Shown piece after piece: positions 1-6,513 of a stretch of 12,080 nt of DNA. Location of the stretch: NCBI GenBank assembly GCA_023435265.1, contig JAEYRZ010000028.1:1-12080 (forward strand), read 5' to 3'. The DNA comes from Pseudomonadota bacterium (lineage in GTDB: Bacteria > Desulfobacterota > Desulfobacteria > Desulfobacterales > Desulfosarcinaceae). The position numbers and the translations under genes were made by a program. The notes beneath the pieces were generated by a model. That model was not told the origin of the DNA. It did not search any database and was given only the letters and a program-made list of their open reading frames with translations. Every line of letters begins with the position of its first letter. The first letter of the stretch is position 1.

Positions 1-2
1 GG

Positions 3-572
3 GTATGTGCTTTTCTCGTACTGATCCTGGCAGCAGCCGGATACCGCTATTTCGATGAACGGCGGTCCCGGACGGCATCCGATCTATTGAGTCGGACCTT
101 GACCAGTTATCAGCAGGAGCTTGCCAAGGGGGATACAAAAAAAGCCTTCGAAACAGTGGAACCCGATTTCAAGCGCCTGGTTTCGGAATACGGCGGTCAA
201 CCGGCCGGCCGATTGGGCCAGATCTATTACGCCCATTTCAGCGCAGCCGCGCAGCAGCCGGACACGGCCATCGGGCTTTACCAGCAAGCGCTGAGCCGGT
301 TCAAAAACGACCCCTCGCTCACCAACGTGATCCTGCAGAGCCTCGCCATGGCTTATGAACTCAAAGGAGACGCCCCGGCGGCGATCGAACACTACCGCAA
401 GGTTGCCCAGAGCCCCAACGGGCTGCACAAAGCCGATGCGTTATTCCAGCTGGGGCGCCTTTACCGCCAGACGGGCGACACCGAAAAAAGCCGGGAGGTC
501 CTCGAGCAACTGAACAAAGATTTTCCGGATTCGATCTATGCCGAGCCCGCTGCTGAAATGGCCGCCGGCTGA
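3..572 (+). CDS. Membrane-anchored TPR protein (5' end outside window)
   Basis: The reading frame is open from the left edge, so the true start lies upstream. An internal TTG at 87 would give a shorter protein but would cut off the visible membrane anchor. The 189 residues seen begin with a hydrophobic run (VCAFLVLILAAAGYRYF), then a basic/acidic linker (DERRSRTASDLL) and an all-helical, TPR-rich region to the C-terminus. Typical TPR signatures are A-AYELKGD-AIEHYRK and A-FQLGRLYRQTGDTEKS. A single N-terminal membrane helix followed by periplasmic TPRs resembles the YfgM/TPR_21 group, which in enteric bacteria assists SecYEG and periplasmic chaperones. That assignment is by architecture only. 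The gene ends 62 bases before the convergent response-regulator gene, with a terminator in between. Confidence 0.8.
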   Translation, partial: VCAFLVLILAAAGYRYFDERRSRTASDLLSRTLTSYQQELAKGDTKKAFETVEPDFKRLVSEYGGQPAGRLGQIYYAHFSAAAQQPDTAIGLYQQALSRFKNDPSLTNVILQSLAMAYELKGDAPAAIEHYRKVAQSPNGLHKADALFQLGRLYRQTGDTEKSREVLEQLNKDFPDSIYAEPAAEMAAG

Positions 573-593
573 TCCGCAGATAAGGATTTTTTC

Positions 594-623
594 AAAGGCC
601 GGTGCGGACGCATCGGCCTTTTT
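594..623 (+). terminator. Rho-independent terminator after the TPR gene
   Basis: A 12-bp inverted repeat (arms 594-605 and 610-621, one G-T pair, GGAC tetraloop) is followed by a run of five T on the plus strand (619-623). It lies 21 bases after the TPR stop codon. On the minus strand the hairpin is followed by only three T, so it should end the plus-strand transcript well. It may act only weakly for the convergent two-component operon ending at 635. Confidence 0.85.
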
Positions 624-634
624 GTATGCCGCCG

Positions 635-2032
635 CTACTCCGGCTCGGTCAAGTTGGGGATTTTGATGCCGAATTTTTTGAGTTTCTGATTCAATCCGCT
701 TTTCCCGATGCCCAAAAGATCGGCGGCATGGGCCTGGACCCAGTCAGCCCGCTGGAGCGCCCGCAGGATGAGGTACTTTTCGACATGCGCCAGGGTTTCA
801 TATAATGAGGCCTCGGGCGGGAGTCCGTCCATCCGAACCGTATTATCCTTGTAGACATTCTGCTTGAAGTCCTTGGGGAGATCATCGACCTCGATCACCT
901 GGCCGGAACACATGACCATCGCCCTCTCGATCACGTTCTCCAATTCACGCACGTTGCCGGGCCAGCTGTAGTCGAAAAAAAGCCGCTCCACCTCCCGGCT
1001 GACATGTGTGACCGGTGCCTGCCCCTGACGTTCGCTTGCGAATTTTTCGATGAAATGAGCGGTCAGGAGACGGATGTCTTCCTGGCGTTCGCGCAGCGGC
1101 GGCAAGACGATATGCACCACATTCAGGCGATAGAAAAGATCTTCGCGGAAGTTCCCCTTGCGGACCTCTTCCTTCAAGGCCTTGTTGGTGGCGGCGATGA
1201 GCCGGATATTGACCGAAATCGGACGCACCCCGCCCACACGCTCGAAAACCTTCTCCTGCAGCACGCGCAGCAACTTGACCTGCAGGGCGGGAGACAGCTC
1301 GCCGATTTCATCAAGGAAAAGCGTGCCGCCGTCGGCCAGCTCGAAGCGTCCCTTCTTCATGGCGACCGCTCCGGTAAAGGCGCCTTTTTCATGGCCGAAC
1401 AATTCGCTTTCGAGCAGCGTCTCGGCCAGGGCGGCGCAATTGACCGCCACAAACGTCTGGTTGCGGCGCGGGCCGTTGAAATGAATCGATTTGGCCACCA
1501 GTTCTTTCCCCGTGCCGCTGGCGCCTTCGATCAGGACCGTGGCCGTGGCCGGCGCCACCTTGCGAATGGTGTCGAAGATGGCCTGCATCGGCTTGCTTTT
1601 GCCGATCAGGTTGCCGAAATGATACCGCGATTCGACGGCACTGCGCAGCTCACGGTTTTCCTTGACCACCCGATACATGGCCATGGCCTTGTTGACGTAC
1701 AGGATCAACTGCTCGTTGTCGAAAGGCTTCAGTATGTAGCTGTAGGCCCCCTTCTGCATGGCTTCCACGGCTTTCTCGACGGTCCCGTAAGCCGTCATCA
1801 TCATCACGGGCAGTTCGGCATCCCTGGCCTTGATGCGTTCCAGCAGTTCGATACCGTCCATCTGCGGCATCTTCATGTCCGTGAGAACCAGATCGACATC
1901 CGAATTTTCGAGTATTGCGAGCGCTTCCAGCCCGCTGTTCGCCGTCAGGGTTTCAAAGCCCTCATCCTGCAAAACCGCGCTCAGTATCAGCGGATAATTC
2001 TTTTCGTCGTCGACGATCAATATCGTATCCAT
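635..2032 (-). CDS. Sigma-54-dependent NtrC-family response regulator
   Basis: 465 residues with the full three-domain NtrC layout. The receiver domain (1-120) has the acidic pocket D8/D9, phospho-acceptor D52 (LTDMKMP), T80 and K102 (LKPFD). The AAA+ sigma-54 activation domain (about 140-375) has Walker A GASGTGKE at 170-177, the sigma-54-contacting GAFTGA loop at 217-222 and Walker B GGTLFLDE at 235-242. The C-terminal Fis-type helix-turn-helix (about 410-460) contains AADLLGIGKSGLNQKLKKFGI. When phosphorylated, such proteins bind enhancer sites and remodel RNA polymerase-sigma-54. The start ATG overlaps the kinase stop by one base (TAATG), with an AGAGG about 10 bases upstream, so the two are co-translated. 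Best described as an AtoC/ZraR/PilR-like regulator. Its targets cannot be read from the sequence, though the divergent pil operon is an obvious candidate. Confidence 0.95.
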   Translation of the reverse strand: MDTILIVDDEKNYPLILSAVLQDEGFETLTANSGLEALAILENSDVDLVLTDMKMPQMDGIELLERIKARDAELPVMMMTAYGTVEKAVEAMQKGAYSYILKPFDNEQLILYVNKAMAMYRVVKENRELRSAVESRYHFGNLIGKSKPMQAIFDTIRKVAPATATVLIEGASGTGKELVAKSIHFNGPRRNQTFVAVNCAALAETLLESELFGHEKGAFTGAVAMKKGRFELADGGTLFLDEIGELSPALQVKLLRVLQEKVFERVGGVRPISVNIRLIAATNKALKEEVRKGNFREDLFYRLNVVHIVLPPLRERQEDIRLLTAHFIEKFASERQGQAPVTHVSREVERLFFDYSWPGNVRELENVIERAMVMCSGQVIEVDDLPKDFKQNVYKDNTVRMDGLPPEASLYETLAHVEKYLILRALQRADWVQAHAADLLGIGKSGLNQKLKKFGIKIPNLTEPE

Positions 2033-3453
2033 TAAGAACCAACCTCTTTCACCGGCAGGCGGATGGAAACCCTCGCCCCGCCTTCCGGACGATTATCGAT
2101 GCGTATTTGCCCATCATGGGCTTCGATGATTTTCTTGACAATACCCAATCCCAACCCGGTCCCCTTGTCCTTGGTAGTATAAAAAGGATCCCAGATTTTT
2201 TCCATAGAAGCAGGCGGGATGCCTGTCCCCTGATCCTCGATGGCGATCCACAAACCATTGCTCATCTGGGCGCGGATCATGATCGTACCGCCCTGGGGCA
2301 TGGCCTGCATGGCATTGATCAGGATGTTCAAAAAAGCCTGGTAGAGCATATCCGCGTCGGCATCGATCTCAGGCAGTTCGCCTACGAAATGGGTTTCGAT
2401 GTGGTAGCCGTTCTGCCCTGTCTGCGTGGACAGGTAGGCGATATTTTTGGCCAGCACATCCTGAACCCGGCACTTGTAGCGGTTGGGGGCCTTCGGGCGT
2501 GCATAATTGAGGAAATCGGTGATGATGTTGTTCAGGCGGGTCGATTCCTCGATAATGATATCCGGGATATGGGACGTTGAATCGCCGGAGGGCATTTTCT
2601 TTTTGAGCAACTCGGCTGAACTGCTGATGATTCCGAGTGGGTTGCGGATCTCATGCGAAACGCCGGCCACCATTTCGCCGATCGAAGAAAGATGCTTGGT
2701 CCGGCTGAGCTGCTCCTCGAGCTTCAACCGCTCCTGGGCACGTTTCTGGATAATCCCTTCTCCACGTTTGACGACGAACGTCATAATCAGAAACAAAACC
2801 GACATCACCGCACTGATGGTCACCAGGGTCAGCACTTGATACCGGAAGATGCGCCGGTAATCACTTGTCAGGTCCTGAACGATTTCGACCACCCCCAACA
2901 CCGGACCCACTACGGGAGACAAAGGTTTTTCGGCGCGCAGAGGCGCAAAAGTGACAATCTTGACTTCGTCGGGAATACCCAGAAAGAGTTCCCAAAAACT
3001 GCCCTGCTGAATCAGCTTGGAGGAAGCGCTGCCTTCGATGGCCTTTTTGTAGCTCGAACCGCCCAGATCTTCCATGCCGACCAGGTCTTTGGAAAAGCTG
3101 TAGGCGATGATGTCTTTGACGCCATAGATATTCACCATATGCACATTGAAACTGTGCAGCGTGCTGCGCACGACGCTGTCCATGCGCTCGAACTGCTCCT
3201 GGTTGCGCAATTCGATTTTTCCGAATTTGAGAACGATCGGCAGGACGAATTGGGTGAAAACCTGGTGGTTCAGGTTCTCGATCAGCAGCAACGCATAGTC
3301 CTCGCTCTTGTCGTACTGAAGCGAGCGAATCCAATGCGTGTTCAGGACCGCAAGCACGATGGTGCCGGCAAAAATCAATATAAGACTGGAAAAAGAAAAA
3401 TATTTAACCAGCCGGAATGGCTTGATGCGTTCTGGTGCCGTGTGTGCATTCAT
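2032..3453 (-). CDS. Membrane sensor histidine kinase, partner of the NtrC-type regulator
   Basis: Numbered from the ATG at 3453 the protein has 473 residues. Membrane helices lie at about 17-40 and 207-229 and flank an extracytoplasmic region of about 165 residues. The end of that region (PVLGVVEIVQDLTSDYRR) resembles a Cache/PDC-type sensor fold. No clear HAMP or PAS domain follows. The HisKA segment has phospho-acceptor H267 in GVSHEIRNPLG, and the ATPase domain has an N box (N376, N380), DQGTG (407-411) and GTGLGLG (431-437). This is the NtrB/AtoS/ZraS style of kinase. I chose 3453 because a GAGG sits 8 bases upstream of that ATG and a short basic tail then leads into the first helix. The frame also has an ATG at 3477 and a GTG at 3534, which would add 8 or 27 residues. 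The gene is divergent from the pil operon and overlaps the regulator gene. Confidence 0.9.
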   Translation of the reverse strand: MNAHTAPERIKPFRLVKYFSFSSLILIFAGTIVLAVLNTHWIRSLQYDKSEDYALLLIENLNHQVFTQFVLPIVLKFGKIELRNQEQFERMDSVVRSTLHSFNVHMVNIYGVKDIIAYSFSKDLVGMEDLGGSSYKKAIEGSASSKLIQQGSFWELFLGIPDEVKIVTFAPLRAEKPLSPVVGPVLGVVEIVQDLTSDYRRIFRYQVLTLVTISAVMSVLFLIMTFVVKRGEGIIQKRAQERLKLEEQLSRTKHLSSIGEMVAGVSHEIRNPLGIISSSAELLKKKMPSGDSTSHIPDIIIEESTRLNNIITDFLNYARPKAPNRYKCRVQDVLAKNIAYLSTQTGQNGYHIETHFVGELPEIDADADMLYQAFLNILINAMQAMPQGGTIMIRAQMSNGLWIAIEDQGTGIPPASMEKIWDPFYTTKDKGTGLGLGIVKKIIEAHDGQIRIDNRPEGGARVSIRLPVKEVGS

Positions 3454-3592
3454 GCCGATGGCCTCAGCGAATTTCATTGTCCCAGCGTATCCGTGGATAT
3501 CGACCGCCGCGTGTCGATGCATCCACCTGTTCACGTGCCGATAACCGCGCCTATCATACCGATTACAGGCGTCCTATTCAAGACGCACAAGC

Positions 3593-3607
3593 GCACGGCG
3601 GGTACCG
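3593..3607 (-). promoter_or_regulatory. Weak candidate sigma-54 (-24/-12) promoter for the kinase-regulator operon
   Basis: Read on the minus strand the site is CGGTAC-CCGCC-GTGC. It keeps the essential GG and GC with the correct 10-base gap and matches 7 of 10 consensus positions (TGGCAC-N5-TTGC). It would start transcription near 3581, upstream of every possible kinase start. A match this weak is expected by chance in GC-rich DNA of this length, so it is recorded only as a candidate for autoregulation by the NtrC-type regulator. Confidence 0.15.
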
Positions 3608-3868
3608 CCACCAATACGGTCTCCGGTCGGGCCGATCGGGTCGAGTATCGGCTAAAGTTTCCCTGTTACCTGCCGATGACCATAGCAACTCAGGGTCAAA
3701 GATGCAGGCCGTTCAGTTGATGACACGCCGGGCACCCGCTTCGGATGAAAGCGCTCACAAGACTCCAGGGGTCCGGCTGATCGGCGAACAGGATTATGGA
3801 ATGGTTTTAAATAATATACAAAGGGTGACATTATTTAGACATGTTCATCTTTAGTACATAATAAAATA

Positions 3869-3895
3869 AAATTATATGCAAATTATATATAATTT
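3869..3895. promoter_or_regulatory. AT-rich palindrome and phased direct repeat, candidate operator
   Basis: AAATTATATATAATTT at 3880-3895 is a perfect 16-bp inverted repeat. Its left half is also the second copy of a direct repeat, AAATTATAT at 3869-3877 and 3880-3888, spaced 11 bases (about one helical turn). The palindrome contains a TATAAT (3888-3893). It ends 86 bases before the first possible start of the small HTH gene. This geometry suits a dimeric repressor covering a promoter, possibly the HTH protein encoded just downstream. The binding partner is inferred, and long A/T palindromes arise by chance more easily in DNA this AT-rich. Confidence 0.4.
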
Positions 3896-3981
3896 AATTG
3901 ACACGGCTTCGCTTTTAGACGAAATTGAGACAAACAGAACAAGGTGCCGCAAAATAGCGGTCTGGATCATAAATCCAAAAT

Positions 3982-4197
3982 ATGGGCGAAAAGTTGAGCA
4001 TGGCGAAAAACAGCTTAAAAAAAATTCGCGAATCGCTTCTGATGAGCAAGTCCGAGCTCGCCCGCGAGGCAAACGTGTCGCCGATCACGATCACCCGGAT
4101 CGAAGAAGGTATGCCGTGCCGCATGGAGACGAAACGAAAAATCCTGCTGGCACTTGGATATAGCTTGTCGGATGCAAAAAAAATCTTCAGCGAATGA
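3982..4197 (+). CDS. Small XRE/Cro-type helix-turn-helix protein, first gene of the pil operon
   Basis: 71 residues from ATG 3982, or 65 from ATG 4000 (MAKNSLKKIRE). Neither start has a strong ribosome-binding site, and the second looks more like the natural domain edge. The protein is essentially one HTH_3 domain: helix 2 (KSELAREAN) and recognition helix (SPITITRIEEG) at about residues 23-43, then MPCRMETKRKILLALGYSLSD and a short tail. There is no ligand or dimerisation domain. It ends 10 bases before pilM, so it is surely co-transcribed with the pilus genes. From memory, similar small HTH proteins precede pilM in other deltaproteobacteria; this could not be checked here. The likely role is DNA binding and control of its own operon, which is inference from domain and position. 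Confidence 0.85.
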   Translation: MGEKLSMAKNSLKKIRESLLMSKSELAREANVSPITITRIEEGMPCRMETKRKILLALGYSLSDAKKIFSE

Positions 4198-4207
4198 GAG
4201 ATAAATT

Positions 4208-5266
4208 ATGTTTGCTGGCAAACGGACCCGCCTCGTCGGACTCGATATCGGCTCAAGGTCAATCAAGGCAGCCGAGATCAGCGAAAACAAAAAGGGCTAT
4301 TCCCTTTCCAAATTCGGCATGACCGAAATTCCTCCCGGTTTGATCGAGGACGGCGCGATCAAGGACCCGGAGAAGGTCGCGGAAACGATCCGCCACCTGT
4401 TCAAATCCTTCGGCATCAAAAATCACAGCGTAGCCATGTCGATCGGCGGCTATTCGGTGATCGTCAAGAAGATCAGCGTGCAGAACGCTTCCGAAGATCA
4501 ACTCCAGGAAACGATCCATTTCGAGGCGGAGCAATATATTCCGTTCGACATCAACGATGTGAATCTCGATTTCCAGATCCTCGGCGAAAACGAAAACAAC
4601 CCCAATCAGATGAATGTTCTGCTGGTTGCCGCCAAGAAGGAAATGGTGAACGACTACATCAGCCTTGCGGAAATGGCCGGCCTGGACCCGCGCATTATCG
4701 ACGTGGATGCGTTCGCCCTCCAAAACGCCTTCGAAACCAACTACGACGCGCAGTCCTCCGAGAACATCGCTCTGATCGATATCGGGGCAAGCAAAACATC
4801 GTTGAACATTCTCAAGGGCGGAACGTCGGTCTTCATGCGTGACGTCTCATTGGGCTGCAGTCAGATCAATCAGAAGATCATGGCCTCGATCGATTGCACT
4901 GCAGAGGAGGCCGAAGCCATTAAATTCGGAGAAATCAACGACAAGATGTCTCCGGAAGATCTTTCGGATATCATTTCCGCAGTGGTGGCCGACTGGTGTA
5001 CGGAAATCCGGCGGGCCCTGGACTTCTTCTATTCAACTTATCCGGACGATCAGATCAAGAAAATCGTCCTGAGCGGCGGCGGCGGCAACATTCAGGAGCT
5101 GCGCCAGCTGCTGGCGGTCGAAACCTCGGCCGAGGTGACCACCATCAATCCATTCCAGCATTTCTTCATCGACGGCGGCAAGTTCGATACCGAGTACCTG
5201 GAAAAAATCGCGCCCCAGGCTTCGATCTGCATGGGGCTGGCAACCCGCAAAGTGGACGACAAATGA
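4208..5266 (+). CDS. pilM: Type IV pilus assembly protein PilM
   Basis: 352 residues, the usual PilM length, with no signal or membrane helix: a cytoplasmic actin/FtsA-like ATP-binding protein. Visible motifs are phosphate-1 VGLDIGSRSIK (10-20), phosphate-2 LIDIGASKTSLNI (189-201) and the adenosine motif IVLSGGGGNI (286-295). PilM binds the N-terminal tail of PilN at the inner membrane and links the alignment complex to the cytoplasmic motor parts. The start ATG follows GAGAG at a suitable distance and gives the typical opening MFAGKRTRLVGLDIG. Its stop overlaps the pilN start (ATGA), showing translational coupling. The order pilM-N-O-P-Q makes the assignment secure. Confidence 0.97.
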   Translation: MFAGKRTRLVGLDIGSRSIKAAEISENKKGYSLSKFGMTEIPPGLIEDGAIKDPEKVAETIRHLFKSFGIKNHSVAMSIGGYSVIVKKISVQNASEDQLQETIHFEAEQYIPFDINDVNLDFQILGENENNPNQMNVLLVAAKKEMVNDYISLAEMAGLDPRIIDVDAFALQNAFETNYDAQSSENIALIDIGASKTSLNILKGGTSVFMRDVSLGCSQINQKIMASIDCTAEEAEAIKFGEINDKMSPEDLSDIISAVVADWCTEIRRALDFFYSTYPDDQIKKIVLSGGGGNIQELRQLLAVETSAEVTTINPFQHFFIDGGKFDTEYLEKIAPQASICMGLATRKVDDK

Positions 5267-5844
5267 TACGCATCAATTTACTTCCCTATCGGGCGGCACG
5301 CAAGAAGGAGAACATCCGCATCCAGGTGAATGTTTTCCTGGGCTCCCTGGTGATCCTGTGCGGACTGATCTTCCTGGGCAATTCGTATCTGAAAGGCCGC
5401 GTGAACGGCCTGAAAGGCGAAATCGCCAGCACCCGCGAACAGGTAACCAAGTACCAGCAGATCAACCAGGAAATTGCCGAGATCAAGAAAAAGCTCGATC
5501 TGCTCAATCGCAAAATCGAAGTGATCAACAGCCTCGAACGCGACCGCAAAGCGCCGGTGCGCAATCTGGACGAGATCTATCGGTTGGTCGTGGAAAAACG
5601 CATGTGGTACACCCAGCTGGAAGAGAAAGGGCAGACGCTCAAAATCAGCGGAATCGCCCTCGACAATCAGACGGTGGCCGATTACATGACGCGCGTGGAG
5701 AAGTCGGAAAACTTCATGAATGTCCGCCTGGCCACCATCAAACAGCATAAACTCCAGCAGAACGATTTGAGTCTCAAGCAGTTCGACGTCAATTTCGATA
5801 AAAAGCCGGCCCCCACGGATACCGCGAAGGGTGCAAAGCCATGA
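5263..5844 (+). CDS. pilN: Type IV pilus inner-membrane protein PilN
   Basis: 193 residues. The start is the ATG at 5263 that overlaps the pilM stop. The same frame stays open upstream inside pilM, but that extension is a shadow. The N-terminus carries the conserved PilM-binding motif INLLP (residues 4-8) and a basic stretch (YRAARKKE), then one membrane helix (about 21-43) and a periplasmic coiled coil (about 44-95). The C-terminal ferredoxin-like domain runs to about 178, with TLKISGIALDNQTVADYM typical of the Fimbrial_PilN family. The short tail is rich in Lys, Ala and Pro. PilN pairs with PilO in the periplasm. The gene overlaps pilO by four bases. Confidence 0.96.
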   Translation: MIRINLLPYRAARKKENIRIQVNVFLGSLVILCGLIFLGNSYLKGRVNGLKGEIASTREQVTKYQQINQEIAEIKKKLDLLNRKIEVINSLERDRKAPVRNLDEIYRLVVEKRMWYTQLEEKGQTLKISGIALDNQTVADYMTRVEKSENFMNVRLATIKQHKLQQNDLSLKQFDVNFDKKPAPTDTAKGAKP

Positions 5845-6491
5845 AAAAGGAAAAGGATCCCCTCGGCGCGTTGGCGCCCCTGTTCGAAAAGATGGAGAAG
5901 TTGACCCGGCCGCAGCGCATCGCGCTCTATTCGGCTGTGATGGTCGTGGTCCTCGGGCTGTCGGCCTACTTTTTGCTGTGGCCCAAGTACCAGGATATCG
6001 AGCGGCATGAAAAAGAGCTGGCCAGTGTCCGGGCGGAGCTCGAGAAGGCAAAGAAGAATGCCCGCGAACTGAACGACTGGCGCACCCAGATGAAGAAAAA
6101 AGAAGCCGAGTACAAGACGGTAATGCGCGCGCTGCCGGAAAAAGAAGAAATTCCTTCACTGCTGGCCGGTATTAGCCAGGCCGGCAAAGATGCAGGCCTG
6201 GAGTTTCTCCTCTTTCAACCCAAGCCCGAAAGCCCCAAAGACTTTTATGCCGAAATCCCGGTGGATATCAACATCAGCGGCACCTATCACCAGGTGGCGG
6301 TCTTCTTCGAAAAGGTGGCCAACCTGCCGCGCATCGTGAATATCCGCGATGTCAAAATGGCGCCGCAGTCCAAGCAGGGCGCCGCGGTTCTGACCACTGC
6401 CTGTCAGGCGGTAACCTATAAGTTCATCGAAAGCTCGGGAGCCAAGCCGGGCGGAAAACCCGGTAAGCCGGCAACAACCAAGAAACCGTAA
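5841..6491 (+). CDS. pilO: Type IV pilus inner-membrane protein PilO
   Basis: 216 residues in the typical PilO layout: a short cytoplasmic N-terminus, one membrane helix (about 27-47), a coiled coil (about 51-92) and a ferredoxin-like domain (about 103-195). Family features include LPEKEEIPSLLAGISQAGKDAGL and VDINISGTYHQVAVFFEKVANLPRIV (split across 94-165). The last 17 residues are a Gly/Lys/Pro-rich tail that is probably disordered. PilO heterodimerises with PilN and contacts PilP, forming the periplasmic part of the alignment complex. The start ATG overlaps the pilN stop (ATGA). A 22-base gap to pilP contains AGGTGA as that gene's ribosome-binding site. Confidence 0.96.
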   Translation: MKKEKDPLGALAPLFEKMEKLTRPQRIALYSAVMVVVLGLSAYFLLWPKYQDIERHEKELASVRAELEKAKKNARELNDWRTQMKKKEAEYKTVMRALPEKEEIPSLLAGISQAGKDAGLEFLLFQPKPESPKDFYAEIPVDINISGTYHQVAVFFEKVANLPRIVNIRDVKMAPQSKQGAAVLTTACQAVTYKFIESSGAKPGGKPGKPATTKKP

Positions 6492-6513
6492 CACGGGGTC
6501 AGGTGACGGGAAT

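Larger units (their letters stand above)
3454..3981. other. Divergent intergenic region with AT-rich island
   Basis: 528 bases separate the kinase start from the small HTH gene. The kinase-proximal part (to about 3795) has ordinary GC and no convincing gene on either strand. GC then drops sharply: 18 G/C in 3801-3900 and only 8 in 3841-3900. This island holds a 16-bp palindrome (3880-3895), an embedded TATAAT (3888-3893) with no good -35 at 16-18 bases, and a TTGACA (3898-3903) with no good -10 at 17 bases. It probably contains the promoter(s) of the pil operon and of the kinase operon. I saw no riboswitch or terminator that I could defend. Confidence 0.7.

Noticed and set aside
1004..2035. 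Long plus-strand open frame of 343 codons opposite the response regulator
   Set aside because: It is the antisense shadow of a gene with complete receiver, AAA+ and Fis-type motifs; its translation is rich in His, Gln and Arg and shows no domain.
3454..3534. Longer kinase start at the GTG at 3534
   Set aside because: It adds 27 residues (opening MNRWMHRHAAVDIHGYAGT) without a clear ribosome-binding site, while the ATG at 3453 has GAGG 8 bases upstream; not excluded.
2653..3720. Plus-strand open frame of 355 codons across the kinase gene and intergenic region
   Set aside because: Mostly antisense to the kinase; no ribosome-binding site or domain, and the composition is typical of a shadow frame.
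3541..3800. Possible riboswitch (cyclic-di-GMP type) on the minus strand upstream of the kinase, suggested by an ACAGGGAAAC stretch
   Set aside because: The other conserved parts of the cyclic-di-GMP-I aptamer, such as the GACGCAAAGCC segment and the tetraloop-receptor pairing, were not found.
4147..4165. Perfect TGGCAC (-24-like) before pilM
   Set aside because: It has no GC at the required spacing for the -12 element and lies inside the HTH coding sequence.
4996..5262. Upstream extension of the pilN frame inside pilM
   Set aside because: The PilN N-terminus with the INLLP motif begins exactly at the ATG overlapping the pilM stop; the upstream translation is unrelated low-quality sequence.
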